The translations under genes and the position numbers were made by a program. From Flavilitoribacter nigricans DSM 23189 = NBRC 102662 (GTDB lineage: Bacteria; Bacteroidota; Bacteroidia; Chitinophagales; Saprospiraceae), in contig NZ_PDUD01000025.1 in the NCBI RefSeq assembly GCF_002646595.1, forward strand, positions 238,987 through 302,986: 64,000 nucleotides of DNA, in the 5' to 3' direction. Positions 16,642-24,053 of this stretch are shown here, piece by piece (positions within the stretch are counted from its first letter, which is position 1; each line of letters begins with the position of its first letter). The notes below the pieces were generated by a model. That model searched no databases. It saw nothing but the letters and a program-made list of their open reading frames with translations, and had not been told where the DNA came from.

Positions 16642-17106
16642 ATGGGCTTATTCGATGATCTGATTAAGGGTGCGGAAGATCTGTTTGGTAAAGGTCAGTG
16701 CGCTTTAGGGTTCCACAAAGGCGAATGGAAATATGTTTACCCGGACCAGTGCGACCAGGTAATCCACTGCGAAAGATGTGGTGAAAAAAAACGACTGAAG
16801 CACCAGTCTTATACGAGGTGGCAGGATGATCCCGATTATCAATGCTGGGAATTCCGGACCTGTACGAGGTGTGTAGATAAGGAAGAACGAAGCAACCACA
16901 ATTATTCGAAAGAAAGGGCCAAAAATGAATGGGAGTGTTACACCTTTATTCAAACCTGCAGTAAATGTGGCAAGGAAAAGGACAAAAGATATTCGTCTCC
17001 AAAGCATAGCTGGGGATCGTGGAAAGTGAATCCCAACGTGCAAAACGAGATGTTTAGGGTTTGTAACAGATGCAATGCAAAGGAGTTTAGCAAAATAAAG
17101 GATTAG
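16642..17106 (+). CDS. Cysteine-rich protein with repeated zinc-ribbon-like knuckles
   Basis: A 154-residue soluble protein with CxxC knuckles at regular spacing: HCERCGEKK, TCTRCVDKEE, TCSKCGKEK and VCNRCNAKE, each with aromatic residues (YxxW or CYTF-type) ahead and usually a His/Asn-rich stretch behind (KHQSY, NHNYS, KHSWG). Four tandem single-knuckle modules of about 35-40 residues can be read. No signal peptide. It is AT-rich compared with neighbours. Function unknown; zinc binding and nucleic-acid or protein contact are reasonable guesses. It is followed after 13 bp by a VOC-family gene. Confidence 0.75.
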   Translation: MGLFDDLIKGAEDLFGKGQCALGFHKGEWKYVYPDQCDQVIHCERCGEKKRLKHQSYTRWQDDPDYQCWEFRTCTRCVDKEERSNHNYSKERAKNEWECYTFIQTCSKCGKEKDKRYSSPKHSWGSWKVNPNVQNEMFRVCNRCNAKEFSKIKD

Positions 17107-17119
17107 AGCGGTTCAGATC

Positions 17120-17491
17120 ATGCGCATTAACTTTAAACGAATTGACCACTTCCAGATCTGTATCCCGCCCGGAGCGGAAACGGAAGCCCGGAACTTTTAT
17201 ATCGAGATTTTAGGCCTGCAGGAGATCCCCAAACCCGATTACCTTAAAGTAGGCGGAGGTTTCTGGCTGGAAATTGCCGACATCCAATTGCACATCGGCG
17301 TGGAAAACGACACGGTCTCGCCCAAACGACATCCGGCCTTTGAAGTGGATGAACTGGAAAAGGTGAAAAGCTACCTGGTGGATCAGAACATCAGGATCCG
17401 GGAAGACCGGCCCATACCTGATTTTGAACGCTTCTCCTGCTTTGACCCTTTCGGGAACCGGATCGAATTGCTGGGAAGAATTACCAAATAA
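17120..17491 (+). CDS. VOC family (glyoxalase/bleomycin-resistance-like) protein
   Basis: A 123-residue vicinal-oxygen-chelate protein: RIDHFQICIP at the start (His metal ligand), ARNFYIEILGL, and a C-terminal FERFSCFDPFGNRIELLG, where the final Glu is the usual metal ligand. One complete beta-alpha-beta-beta-beta pair of modules fits the length. Such proteins are metal-dependent lyases, dioxygenases or drug-binding proteins; the substrate cannot be told from sequence. It lies in a run of three plus-strand genes (16642-17937) with short gaps, followed by a DoxX-like membrane protein. Confidence 0.82.
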   Translation: MRINFKRIDHFQICIPPGAETEARNFYIEILGLQEIPKPDYLKVGGGFWLEIADIQLHIGVENDTVSPKRHPAFEVDELEKVKSYLVDQNIRIREDRPIPDFERFSCFDPFGNRIELLGRITK

Positions 17492-17520
17492 GCGCATACA
17501 TTTCTTCAAAATAAGTTTGC

Positions 17521-17937
17521 ATGAGTACCATCGACACTTCTACCGTACAGGATATAGCACGAATCATCCTGGGATTGTTTATGCTATACGCCGGGATCGG
17601 GCATCTGACCTTCCTGAGAAAGCCCTTCCACGCGCAGGTACCCGACTGGGTGCCGCTGAGTAAAGACCTGGTCGTTGTGCTCTCGGGCGTCGTTGAAATA
17701 CTGCTGGGGCTGGGGATGGTTTTTTTCAGTTCCCAGAAAGTGCTGGTCGGACTGGCCCTGGCGACCTTTTATATTCTCATCTTTCCGGGCAACATCTCCC
17801 AATACCGGAATAAAAGAAATGCTTTCGGTCTGAATACGGACCGCAAACGTTTTATCCGCTTACTGTTCCAGCCGGTACTGGTTTTGTGGGCGCTCTGGTC
17901 AACGGGAGCACTTTCCTATCTTATTGAGCAATTCTAA
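17521..17937 (+). CDS. DoxX family membrane protein
   Basis: A 138-residue membrane protein with four hydrophobic segments, fitting DoxX/DoxD-like small membrane proteins: IARIILGLFMLYAGIGHL (TM1 with the conserved GxxHL), VVVLSGVVEILLGLGMVF (TM2), VGLALATFYILIFPGNISQY (TM3), then FQPVLVLWALWSTG (TM4). DoxX relatives are linked to redox or thiol stress complexes, but no partner is seen. It is the last gene of the 16642-17937 cluster. A 12-bp perfect hairpin follows it. Confidence 0.82.
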   Translation: MSTIDTSTVQDIARIILGLFMLYAGIGHLTFLRKPFHAQVPDWVPLSKDLVVVLSGVVEILLGLGMVFFSSQKVLVGLALATFYILIFPGNISQYRNKRNAFGLNTDRKRFIRLLFQPVLVLWALWSTGALSYLIEQF

Positions 17938-17961
17938 ATGAATACTTACGAAGAAATGGGC

Positions 17962-17991
17962 CGGCGACCGGTAGGAAGATACCGGTCGCCG
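17962..17991. terminator. Strong hairpin between convergent genes
   Basis: CGGCGACCGGTA (17962-17973) and TACCGGTCGCCG (17980-17991) form a perfect 12-bp stem with a 6-nt loop. It separates the convergent DoxX-like gene and the enolase-superfamily gene. There is no U-run, so it is a bidirectional structural terminator candidate only. Confidence 0.5.
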
Positions 17992-18014
17992 ACTTACTGA
18001 TAACCGAATAAGTG

Positions 18015-19343
18015 TCAGGGGCGGATCGTGGTCCCGTCCCGCTTCCGCAGTTGGGTCCAGTTGTAGTCATTTTTATCCGGCAGAGGATACTTCAGGGCCA
18101 GTTCCTCGTTGACATCCACCCCGAGGCCGGGGGCTTCGTTAATGATCATATAGCCATCTTTCATCGTCGGCGCACCGGGGAAGATCTCCTGGAGCAGCGG
18201 CGAGAAATTCACAGCCTCCTGGATGCCAAAATTCCAAACCGCCAGATCAATGTGGGCGTTGGCCGCATGACCGACCGGGGATACATCGCCGGGACCGTGC
18301 CAGGCGGTCCGGATATTGAACCATTCTCCCAGACGCGCCACCTTCATGGCCGGCGTGATCCCTCCGATCTGACTGATATGGATCCGAATGAAATCAAACA
18401 GGCGCTCCGCCATCGGATTCAGCCATTCGTTGGAATTGTTGAACAGCTCACCCATCGCAATGGGAACACTCGTCTGTTGCCGCAGCAGCTTAAACCAGCT
18501 CATATTTTCCGGAGAAAACGGATCTTCGATGAAAAACGGACGATAAGTTTCCAATTCCTTGATCAGCCGGATGGCATCCATGGGCTGCAGGCGTTCGTGA
18601 ATGTCGTGTAGTAATTCTACCTGCTCCCCGGCTACATCCCGAACCTTGTCGAACATTTTGACTACTCCCCGCAGGTAGGCCATCGGATCCATCACATTAT
18701 CGTTGGGCATTCCGAAACCGGCCTGTTTAAAATCAGCTTCTTCGGTCAGATGCGTAGCCCCGTAACCACCCAACTGGATCCGGACGTGGCGGAAGCCTTT
18801 TTCCATGAGGGACAGTACGCTTTCGGCGGCTTCTTCGGGCGTACGACCGCCGCCGTGGGCGTAGGTGTCCACCGCAAAACGGCATTTCCCCCCGAGCAGC
18901 TGGTAAACGGGCATACCGGCAATTTTGCCCTTGATATCCCACAGCGCCTGATCCAGACCGCTCAGGGCATTATTGAGCACCGGACCGTTGCGCCAGTAGG
19001 AACTGACGTAGGCCGTTTGCCAGATGTCTTCAATATTGTGCACATCGCGGCCGCGGCAAAAATCGTCGAGGTAATCGTTTACGGCCGATACCACCGCGTG
19101 GGCGCGTTGCCGGAAGGTGGCACAACCGATACCGTACAGTCCCGGTTGGTCGGTCTCCACTTTGACGACGATCAGTTCGAGATTGTGCGGACAGGTGGCA
19201 ATGGCTTTGACTTTGGTGATCTTAACCGGATCCAGTGCGGCGAGCCGGTCGAGGTGTGCTTCGCGGGCCTGCGTAGGCGTAGCGGTGAAAGGGGCACTCA
19301 GGGCGCCGAGTCCCAGAGTGCGGAGAATGGTTCTTCGTTGCAT
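18015..19343 (-). CDS. Enolase superfamily (mandelate racemase/mannonate dehydratase-like), Tat signal
   Basis: A 442-residue enolase-superfamily enzyme of the mannonate-dehydratase/RspA-like type. Metal ligands are in LLHDIHERL (Asp), FFIEDPFSPEN (Glu) and PIAMGELFNN (Glu); a catalytic-type His is in AWHGPGDVSPVGH. The N-terminus (QRRTILRTLGLGALSA, ending in a TQA-like site) looks like a Tat signal, which would place the enzyme in the periplasm, unusual for this superfamily. It dehydrates or racemises sugar acids. It is convergent with the DoxX gene and downstream of folC. The substrate is not known; the mannonate dehydratase assignment rests on the overall motif pattern. Confidence 0.85.
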   Translation of the reverse strand: MQRRTILRTLGLGALSAPFTATPTQAREAHLDRLAALDPVKITKVKAIATCPHNLELIVVKVETDQPGLYGIGCATFRQRAHAVVSAVNDYLDDFCRGRDVHNIEDIWQTAYVSSYWRNGPVLNNALSGLDQALWDIKGKIAGMPVYQLLGGKCRFAVDTYAHGGGRTPEEAAESVLSLMEKGFRHVRIQLGGYGATHLTEEADFKQAGFGMPNDNVMDPMAYLRGVVKMFDKVRDVAGEQVELLHDIHERLQPMDAIRLIKELETYRPFFIEDPFSPENMSWFKLLRQQTSVPIAMGELFNNSNEWLNPMAERLFDFIRIHISQIGGITPAMKVARLGEWFNIRTAWHGPGDVSPVGHAANAHIDLAVWNFGIQEAVNFSPLLQEIFPGAPTMKDGYMIINEAPGLGVDVNEELALKYPLPDKNDYNWTQLRKRDGTTIRP

Positions 19344-19479
19344 AAATTTTTACAGAAAGATATGGATAAATGCGGGAAGACGAAACCTCAACCGGGTTGC
19401 TATCTTATGGGATAGGAGAGGCTTCCGACACCAGGGACTGAAAGCCGAAACATTGTTCTAAAAAAAACGGAACGCAAAC

Positions 19480-20781
19480 TCAGACCACTTCCGCTACTAC
19501 AAAAATACTGCCGCCCACATAGATCAGGTCTTCCGGCTGCGCATGGCGTTTGGCGGCGCGCAGGGCGTTGCGGACGGAGTTGTAGGCCCGGCCTTCCAGT
19601 CCGTAATCGGCCGCTCGGCGTTGCAGGTCCAGCGCGTCCATGCCGCGCGGCACATTAGCTTTGGCGAAATAGTAGGTGGCAGTTTTCGGAAATAACTCCA
19701 GCACTTTTCCCGGATCTTTATCATTGACCGTTCCCATGACGATGTGCAGTCGGCGGTAGGGGAGGGTTTGTAGCTGGCGCAGTACGATCCGCAGGCCACC
19801 TTCATTGTGGGCACTGTCGGCGAGGACGGTAGGCTGCTGGCCGATCACCTGCCAGCGCCCGATGAACCGGGTTAGGGATTTGAGGTCGGCCAGGCCGGTA
19901 ACGACTGCTTCCGGACTGATCTGTAGCGCTTCCGTGTCCCGCAGCACGCTGATGGCCTGGAGGGCCGTCTGGATGTTGAATTTCTGGTAATCACCCTGGA
20001 GATTGACGGCCAGCCGGTCGTAAACAGTATTGCTATCACGGCGGATCTGATAATAGGAGTGAGCGATATCCGAATCCGTCAGCTCTGCTGTCCAGATCTG
20101 GTCGGCAAAACTAATGGGAGCCGCAAGGGCCCGGGCTTTTTCGGTGAAGACGTTCTGGGTTTCCGGGTGGGTCTCTCCGATCACCACCGGTGTGTGGGGT
20201 TTGATGATCCCCGCTTTCTCTCCGGCGATCTCCGGCAGGGTATCCCCCAGAAACTGCTGGTGATCCAGACTGATATTGGTGATCACACTGAGCAGGGGGA
20301 GCAGTACATTGGTGGAGTCCAGCCGGCCGCCCAGCCCTACTTCAACGATGGCGACATCCACTTTCTGTTGCCGAAAATACACAAAAGCCATGGCTACGGT
20401 GATCTCAAAAAAGGAGGGGCGCACCCGTTCGATCAGTTCCCGGTGCTCTTCTACGAAAGCCACTACGGCTTTTTTACGAATGTATTTCCCATTAACCTTG
20501 ATCCGCTCGCGAAAATCGCGGTAGTGAGGCGAGATATAGAGTCCGGTGCGGTAGCCCTGGGTTTGCAGAACGGCGCTGAGCATGTGGGCCACGGAACCTT
20601 TGCCGTTGGTACCCCCGATATGGATGGCCCGGAAATGTTCCTGCGGATTCCCCAGCGCTTCCAGCAGCGCGATGATATTACCCAGGTCCTTTTTAAAGGC
20701 AGCCGGCCCGATCCGTTGGAACATGGGTAACTGCTCGTAGAGATATTGTAAGGTAGCTTTGTATTCCGTATTCAGACTCAT
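19480..20781 (-). CDS. folC: Bifunctional folylpolyglutamate/dihydrofolate synthase
   Basis: A 433-residue Mur-ligase-fold enzyme. The ATP-binding loop IGGTNGKGSVAHMLSAVLQ (about 53-71), SPHYRDFRERIKVNG (about 84-98), EVGLGGRLDSTN (about 146-157) and NISLDHQQFLGDTLPEIAGEK are signature motifs, and C-terminal LADSAHNEGG is also typical. It adds glutyl residues to folates and/or makes dihydrofolate from dihydropteroate. Length is standard. The gene lies directly downstream of the terminator that ends the ExbB-ExbD-TonB operon, so it has its own promoter. Confidence 0.95.
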   Translation of the reverse strand: MSLNTEYKATLQYLYEQLPMFQRIGPAAFKKDLGNIIALLEALGNPQEHFRAIHIGGTNGKGSVAHMLSAVLQTQGYRTGLYISPHYRDFRERIKVNGKYIRKKAVVAFVEEHRELIERVRPSFFEITVAMAFVYFRQQKVDVAIVEVGLGGRLDSTNVLLPLLSVITNISLDHQQFLGDTLPEIAGEKAGIIKPHTPVVIGETHPETQNVFTEKARALAAPISFADQIWTAELTDSDIAHSYYQIRRDSNTVYDRLAVNLQGDYQKFNIQTALQAISVLRDTEALQISPEAVVTGLADLKSLTRFIGRWQVIGQQPTVLADSAHNEGGLRIVLRQLQTLPYRRLHIVMGTVNDKDPGKVLELFPKTATYYFAKANVPRGMDALDLQRRAADYGLEGRAYNSVRNALRAAKRHAQPEDLIYVGGSIFVVAEVV

Positions 20782-20847
20782 ATGCGACTAATGTGGGTCC
20801 AAAAGTCCACAGCTTAGACGTAAGTTGCAAGTGTTGGGAGAAATAAA

Positions 20848-20876
20848 AAAAGCCATCCCGGAAAGGAATGGCTTTT
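20848..20876 (-). terminator. Intrinsic terminator of the ExbB-ExbD-TonB operon
   Basis: On the minus strand, AAAAGCCAT at 20876-20868 pairs with ATGGCTTTT at 20856-20848, with further C:G pairs inside, and a T-run follows (an A-run at 20841-20850 on the plus strand). It lies 27 bp past the tonB stop. The T-tract on the plus side (TTTTC) is shorter, so the minus-strand orientation is preferred. Confidence 0.78.
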
Positions 20877-20902
20877 CTAAGATTTATTTTGACTTGCGAA
20901 AA

Positions 20903-21790
20903 TTATTTCACTTTAAAGTTGTAGGAGATCGTACCGCACTGTTTGTCTACGCTACCCCGGGAAAACTGCCAGTTCTTGGCGTTCCGGATCGCAGCGTTCA
21001 CCAGTTGGCTATCGGCGGTGGTAGATCCGCGCTGGGTATATTCCGCACTGACCACATCACCGCTGGAATCCACACAAACATTGACCACCACGGTACCGGC
21101 TTTCTGGGAGTTCTCGGCAACGGTAGGTGATTTCAGTACACCCCGACTACCCAGGCCTCCGCCTACACGACCGGAACCGGAACTGATCCCTTCCAGATTG
21201 GCGGCATTCGGGTCCCCGTTCGGGTCACCCTGATTGCCGGCAGTACCGGTATTGCCTTTACCGCCACCATCACCGAACAGACCACCGATATCGTTCTTGA
21301 GTCGGTCGGCCTCCGCTTTTCGTTTAGCTTCGGCTTCGGCCTGTCGTTTAGCTTCCGCTTCGGCCTGTCGTTTGGCCTCTTCTTCCGCTCTTTTTTTGCG
21401 GTCGGCTTCTTCCTGTCTCTTCTTCTCTTCTGCCTGCTTGCGTTTCAGCGCGATGGCCTCCGGATCTTCCGTCTCCACTACTTCGCGTTCCGGTACGACG
21501 GGGTCCGGTTCACTCACTTCGGGCTCGGGTTCCGGCTGGCTCTCTTCTACTTCCGGCGTCTCTTCGGCTACTTCCGGTTCTGCGGGAGCAGTAGGTCCGG
21601 CGTTGTCATCACCCTGCCCTATGTCCGGCAAACCGAGATTTACCACAATACCTTCCTGTCCCGGAGGGGGATCCGGATAAGTCAACAAGGGGAGTAATGC
21701 CAGCAGGATCAATCCTATATGGACAGCTACCGAGATCACCTTGCCCCGGTTGCTGTTCTTCCTTTCATCATGTGTGATTATACTCTCCAT
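20903..21790 (-). CDS. TonB-like energy transducer
   Basis: A 295-residue TonB-type protein. One N-terminal membrane helix (VISVAVHIGLILLALLPLL) precedes a Pro/Glu-rich spacer (about 55-110), a charged helix built of a repeated KRQAEAEA-like unit (about 125-165), and a C-terminal domain with SGDVVSAEYTQRG and NAKNWQFSRG that fits a TonB/TolA C-terminus. It bridges the ExbB-ExbD motor to outer-membrane receptors. The ATG at 21790 was preferred over the GTG at 21811 because it begins just before the basic segment. It is the last gene of an exbB-exbD-exbD-tonB operon and is followed by an intrinsic terminator. Confidence 0.88.
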   Translation of the reverse strand: MESIITHDERKNSNRGKVISVAVHIGLILLALLPLLTYPDPPPGQEGIVVNLGLPDIGQGDDNAGPTAPAEPEVAEETPEVEESQPEPEPEVSEPDPVVPEREVVETEDPEAIALKRKQAEEKKRQEEADRKKRAEEEAKRQAEAEAKRQAEAEAKRKAEADRLKNDIGGLFGDGGGKGNTGTAGNQGDPNGDPNAANLEGISSGSGRVGGGLGSRGVLKSPTVAENSQKAGTVVVNVCVDSSGDVVSAEYTQRGSTTADSQLVNAAIRNAKNWQFSRGSVDKQCGTISYNFKVK

Positions 21791-21980
21791 AGTTTTTTTC
21801 TTTTTATGCACCTAAAGTGCTCTATCACTGGGTGTTTCTCTACTTTAAACGTCAAAACGCCCTACATGTCACCCTTAAGCTACCACATTAGTATAAATTT
21901 AACAAAATGCGATGAAAACGAGCCTTTAGTGCGCGGGAGGAGCAGTTTTAGTGCTCTGGATCGGCCCAATACACCTCCAT

Positions 21981-22385
21981 CTAGTTCTTCTCCGGAGCCA
22001 GAATACCGTTAATATCGTAGCGCATGGCAATGTCCATCACCGCCACCACGTATTCGGTGGGCGTACCCCGGTCCGGGGAGATGGTGATGTTGTAATTGCG
22101 GGCTCCCATTCTGCGGGCCGATTGCCCCAGTTGGTTCTCCAGTGCCCCGATATCGATCCGCTTGCCGTTCAGGAAATAACGGCCGTCGTTCCGGATGCTG
22201 ACATCATCGATATCCGAAGCGGTCACCGTATTGGTACGCGAAGTACCCGGAAGCTTCAGGTTCAATGCATTGGGTGCCACCAGGGTGGACGTCAGCATGA
22301 AGAAGATAAGCAGTAAGAAGATGATGTCGGTCAGGGACGACATACTAAATTGTGCCGAAACTCTATTTCTCTTTTTAATACCCAT
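21981..22385 (-). CDS. exbD: ExbD/TolR family biopolymer transport protein
   Basis: A 134-residue ExbD. One membrane segment (MSSLTDIIFLLLIFFMLTSTL, about residues 14-34) contains the conserved Asp in the LTDIIFLLLIFFM motif, followed by a periplasmic domain. The ATG at 22385 (MGIKKRNRVSAQF) was chosen over a TTG at 22421. It is the second of two adjacent, similar ExbD genes, an arrangement usual in Bacteroidota, where the pair may form a mixed complex with ExbB. The stop is about 190 bp before the tonB gene on the same strand. Confidence 0.9.
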   Translation of the reverse strand: MGIKKRNRVSAQFSMSSLTDIIFLLLIFFMLTSTLVAPNALNLKLPGTSRTNTVTASDIDDVSIRNDGRYFLNGKRIDIGALENQLGQSARRMGARNYNITISPDRGTPTEYVVAVMDIAMRYDINGILAPEKN

Positions 22386-22436
22386 AGGTGAATAGTCAAA
22401 ATCAGTTAGAGGAATACCCAAACGGGCCTTCCGTAT

Positions 22437-22835
22437 TTAGCTTCGCGGTTGTGTGGCCAGGATCGCTTTAATGCGCAGGCGGGCGGCAATATTCATCACC
22501 TCAACCACATCGTCGAAGGGGGTACCTACTTCGGCTACGATCGTAACGGAAACATTATCCCGGTTCTCCATCCCGGCAATTCCTTCCCGCATGGCCCTTT
22601 CCAGAGCCCGGGTACTGATGGTAGTGCCGTTCAGGGTATGGCGTCCGTCATTTTCGATGGACACCATAATGTTGGTGGGAGCTACCGTTTTTGAGTCCGA
22701 TTCCGGTAGCTCAAAAGGTTGAATTTTCACCAGGGTTGAAGTCAGCATGAAAAAGATCAGCAGCAGGAAGATGATGTCTGTCAAAGACGACATACTGAAT
22801 TCCGCACTCACCTTACTTCGCTTTTTCAGTCCCAT
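22437..22835 (-). CDS. exbD: ExbD/TolR family biopolymer transport protein
   Basis: A 132-residue ExbD paralogue with the same N-terminus as its neighbour (MGLKKRSKVSAEFSMSSLTD) and the same membrane helix with the proton-carrying Asp. The periplasmic domain differs (KIQPFELPESDSKTVAPTNI), which fits two functionally distinct subunits. It lies 51 bp before the second exbD and about 90 bp after exbB. The gene pair shows near-identical coding sequence for the membrane region, most likely from duplication. Confidence 0.9.
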   Translation of the reverse strand: MGLKKRSKVSAEFSMSSLTDIIFLLLIFFMLTSTLVKIQPFELPESDSKTVAPTNIMVSIENDGRHTLNGTTISTRALERAMREGIAGMENRDNVSVTIVAEVGTPFDDVVEVMNIAARLRIKAILATQPRS

Positions 22836-22925
22836 AATACAAATTGGATTTAAACAGGTTCTTTGGAAGGTTGACCCAACTTCGGGAGTTCGGTAAACCC
22901 ATGATAAGCACGGTGGTCCGTCGGC

Positions 22926-23612
22926 CTAGTTGGAAGGTTCCTGGAGCAGGTCCATGAACTCCACGGTGGTGCGTTCCATCTGGAAAACCACTTTCTCCAC
23001 ATTAGCCACCAGCAGGTTGTAACCCACGAAGGCCAGGATACCAATAAAGAGACCGAAAGCCGTAGTGATCAGGGCCTGATAGATACCGCCGGCGAGTACG
23101 TCCGGAGTAACGTTCTGTTCGGTAGACATTTTATAGAAGGCCAGGATCATACCCGTTACCGTACCGAAGAAACCGATCATCGGAGCGGCACCGGCGATAC
23201 TGGCCAGGGTGGACAGGTTCTTTTCCAGTTTGAATACTTCCAGGTTACCCACATTCTCGATCGCGGCGTCGATATCGCGCAGCGGTTTACCGATCCGTTG
23301 CAATCCTTTTTCTACCATGCGGGCTACCGGGCTGTCGGTAGTCTGGCAAAGGGCCTTGGCGCCCTGGATATTTCCGGACTGCACATTGGCGCGGATGTTA
23401 TTCATGAAATGCTGGTCGATCCGACCCGCACGCTTGATATTCAGGTAACGTTCTACAAAAATGTACAAAGCAATAACGGACAGTGCCAGCAGTACCACTA
23501 CAATGACAATACCCATGGCACCACCCTGGGTGATGACGTCCATGAAACTCTGAGATTCCATTTCGCGCTCCAGGTCAGCGTCTTGAAACAACAATAAGGT
23601 CTGATACAACAT
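22926..23612 (-). CDS. exbB: ExbB/TolQ/MotA proton channel protein
   Basis: A 228-residue channel subunit with three membrane helices: GGAMGIVIVVVLLALSVIALYIFVERYL (about 30-57), and two C-terminal ones in TLASIAGAAPMIGFFGTVTGMILAFYKM and GIYQALITTAFGLFIGILAFVGYNLLV, with the typical large cytoplasmic loop between TM1 and TM2. It provides the proton-driven motor for ExbD and TonB. It is the first gene of the exbB-exbD-exbD-tonB operon (23612 to 20903). A 440-bp divergent gap lies upstream; a strong promoter was found only on the fadN side. Confidence 0.92.
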   Translation of the reverse strand: MLYQTLLLFQDADLEREMESQSFMDVITQGGAMGIVIVVVLLALSVIALYIFVERYLNIKRAGRIDQHFMNNIRANVQSGNIQGAKALCQTTDSPVARMVEKGLQRIGKPLRDIDAAIENVGNLEVFKLEKNLSTLASIAGAAPMIGFFGTVTGMILAFYKMSTEQNVTPDVLAGGIYQALITTAFGLFIGILAFVGYNLLVANVEKVVFQMERTTVEFMDLLQEPSN

Positions 23613-23922
23613 TTAAGTTGGTGTTTGTGTGTTTTTTGGTTAATTAATCTGAGTTGGCAGGCAAGCGGGTAAAAGGTAAAGTGTATCGTGTAGTTAGACT
23701 TTTACCGAAGAAGTCGTGTTTTTGTTTCATCTTCTCCGGTCACTGGCTCCACCTTCACCGATGTCTCTCCATAACTTGAGTCTCGCTTTAATTACTGAGA
23801 AAACGATAATAGGTTGCACAAATTATCAATCCCAGGGTTAAATTTAACAATTCTTAAAAGATGGATATGGATAATCTTTAATTTCTTAACGTATCCTTTC
23901 CGGATTTTTAAATCCCTTCACA

Positions 23923-23953
23923 TTTGCTACTCTTCCGCTAATTCGTAAATTTG
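23923..23953 (+). promoter_or_regulatory. Promoter of fadN
   Basis: TTTG at 23923-23926, a 19-bp spacer and TAAATTTG at 23946-23953: a complete Bacteroidota promoter. Transcription would start near 23959, giving a leader of about 95 nt before the fadN ATG at 24054. The rest of the 23613-24053 gap is AT-rich with no other structure that I could name. Confidence 0.75.
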
Positions 23954-24053
23954 CATTTAGCGAAAATTCGCTGAACAACTTTTGTTATCCCCTTTGTGTT
24001 TTATACGAAACATAACTGAACGGACCACTTCTAAAACCGAATAAAAATCACGA

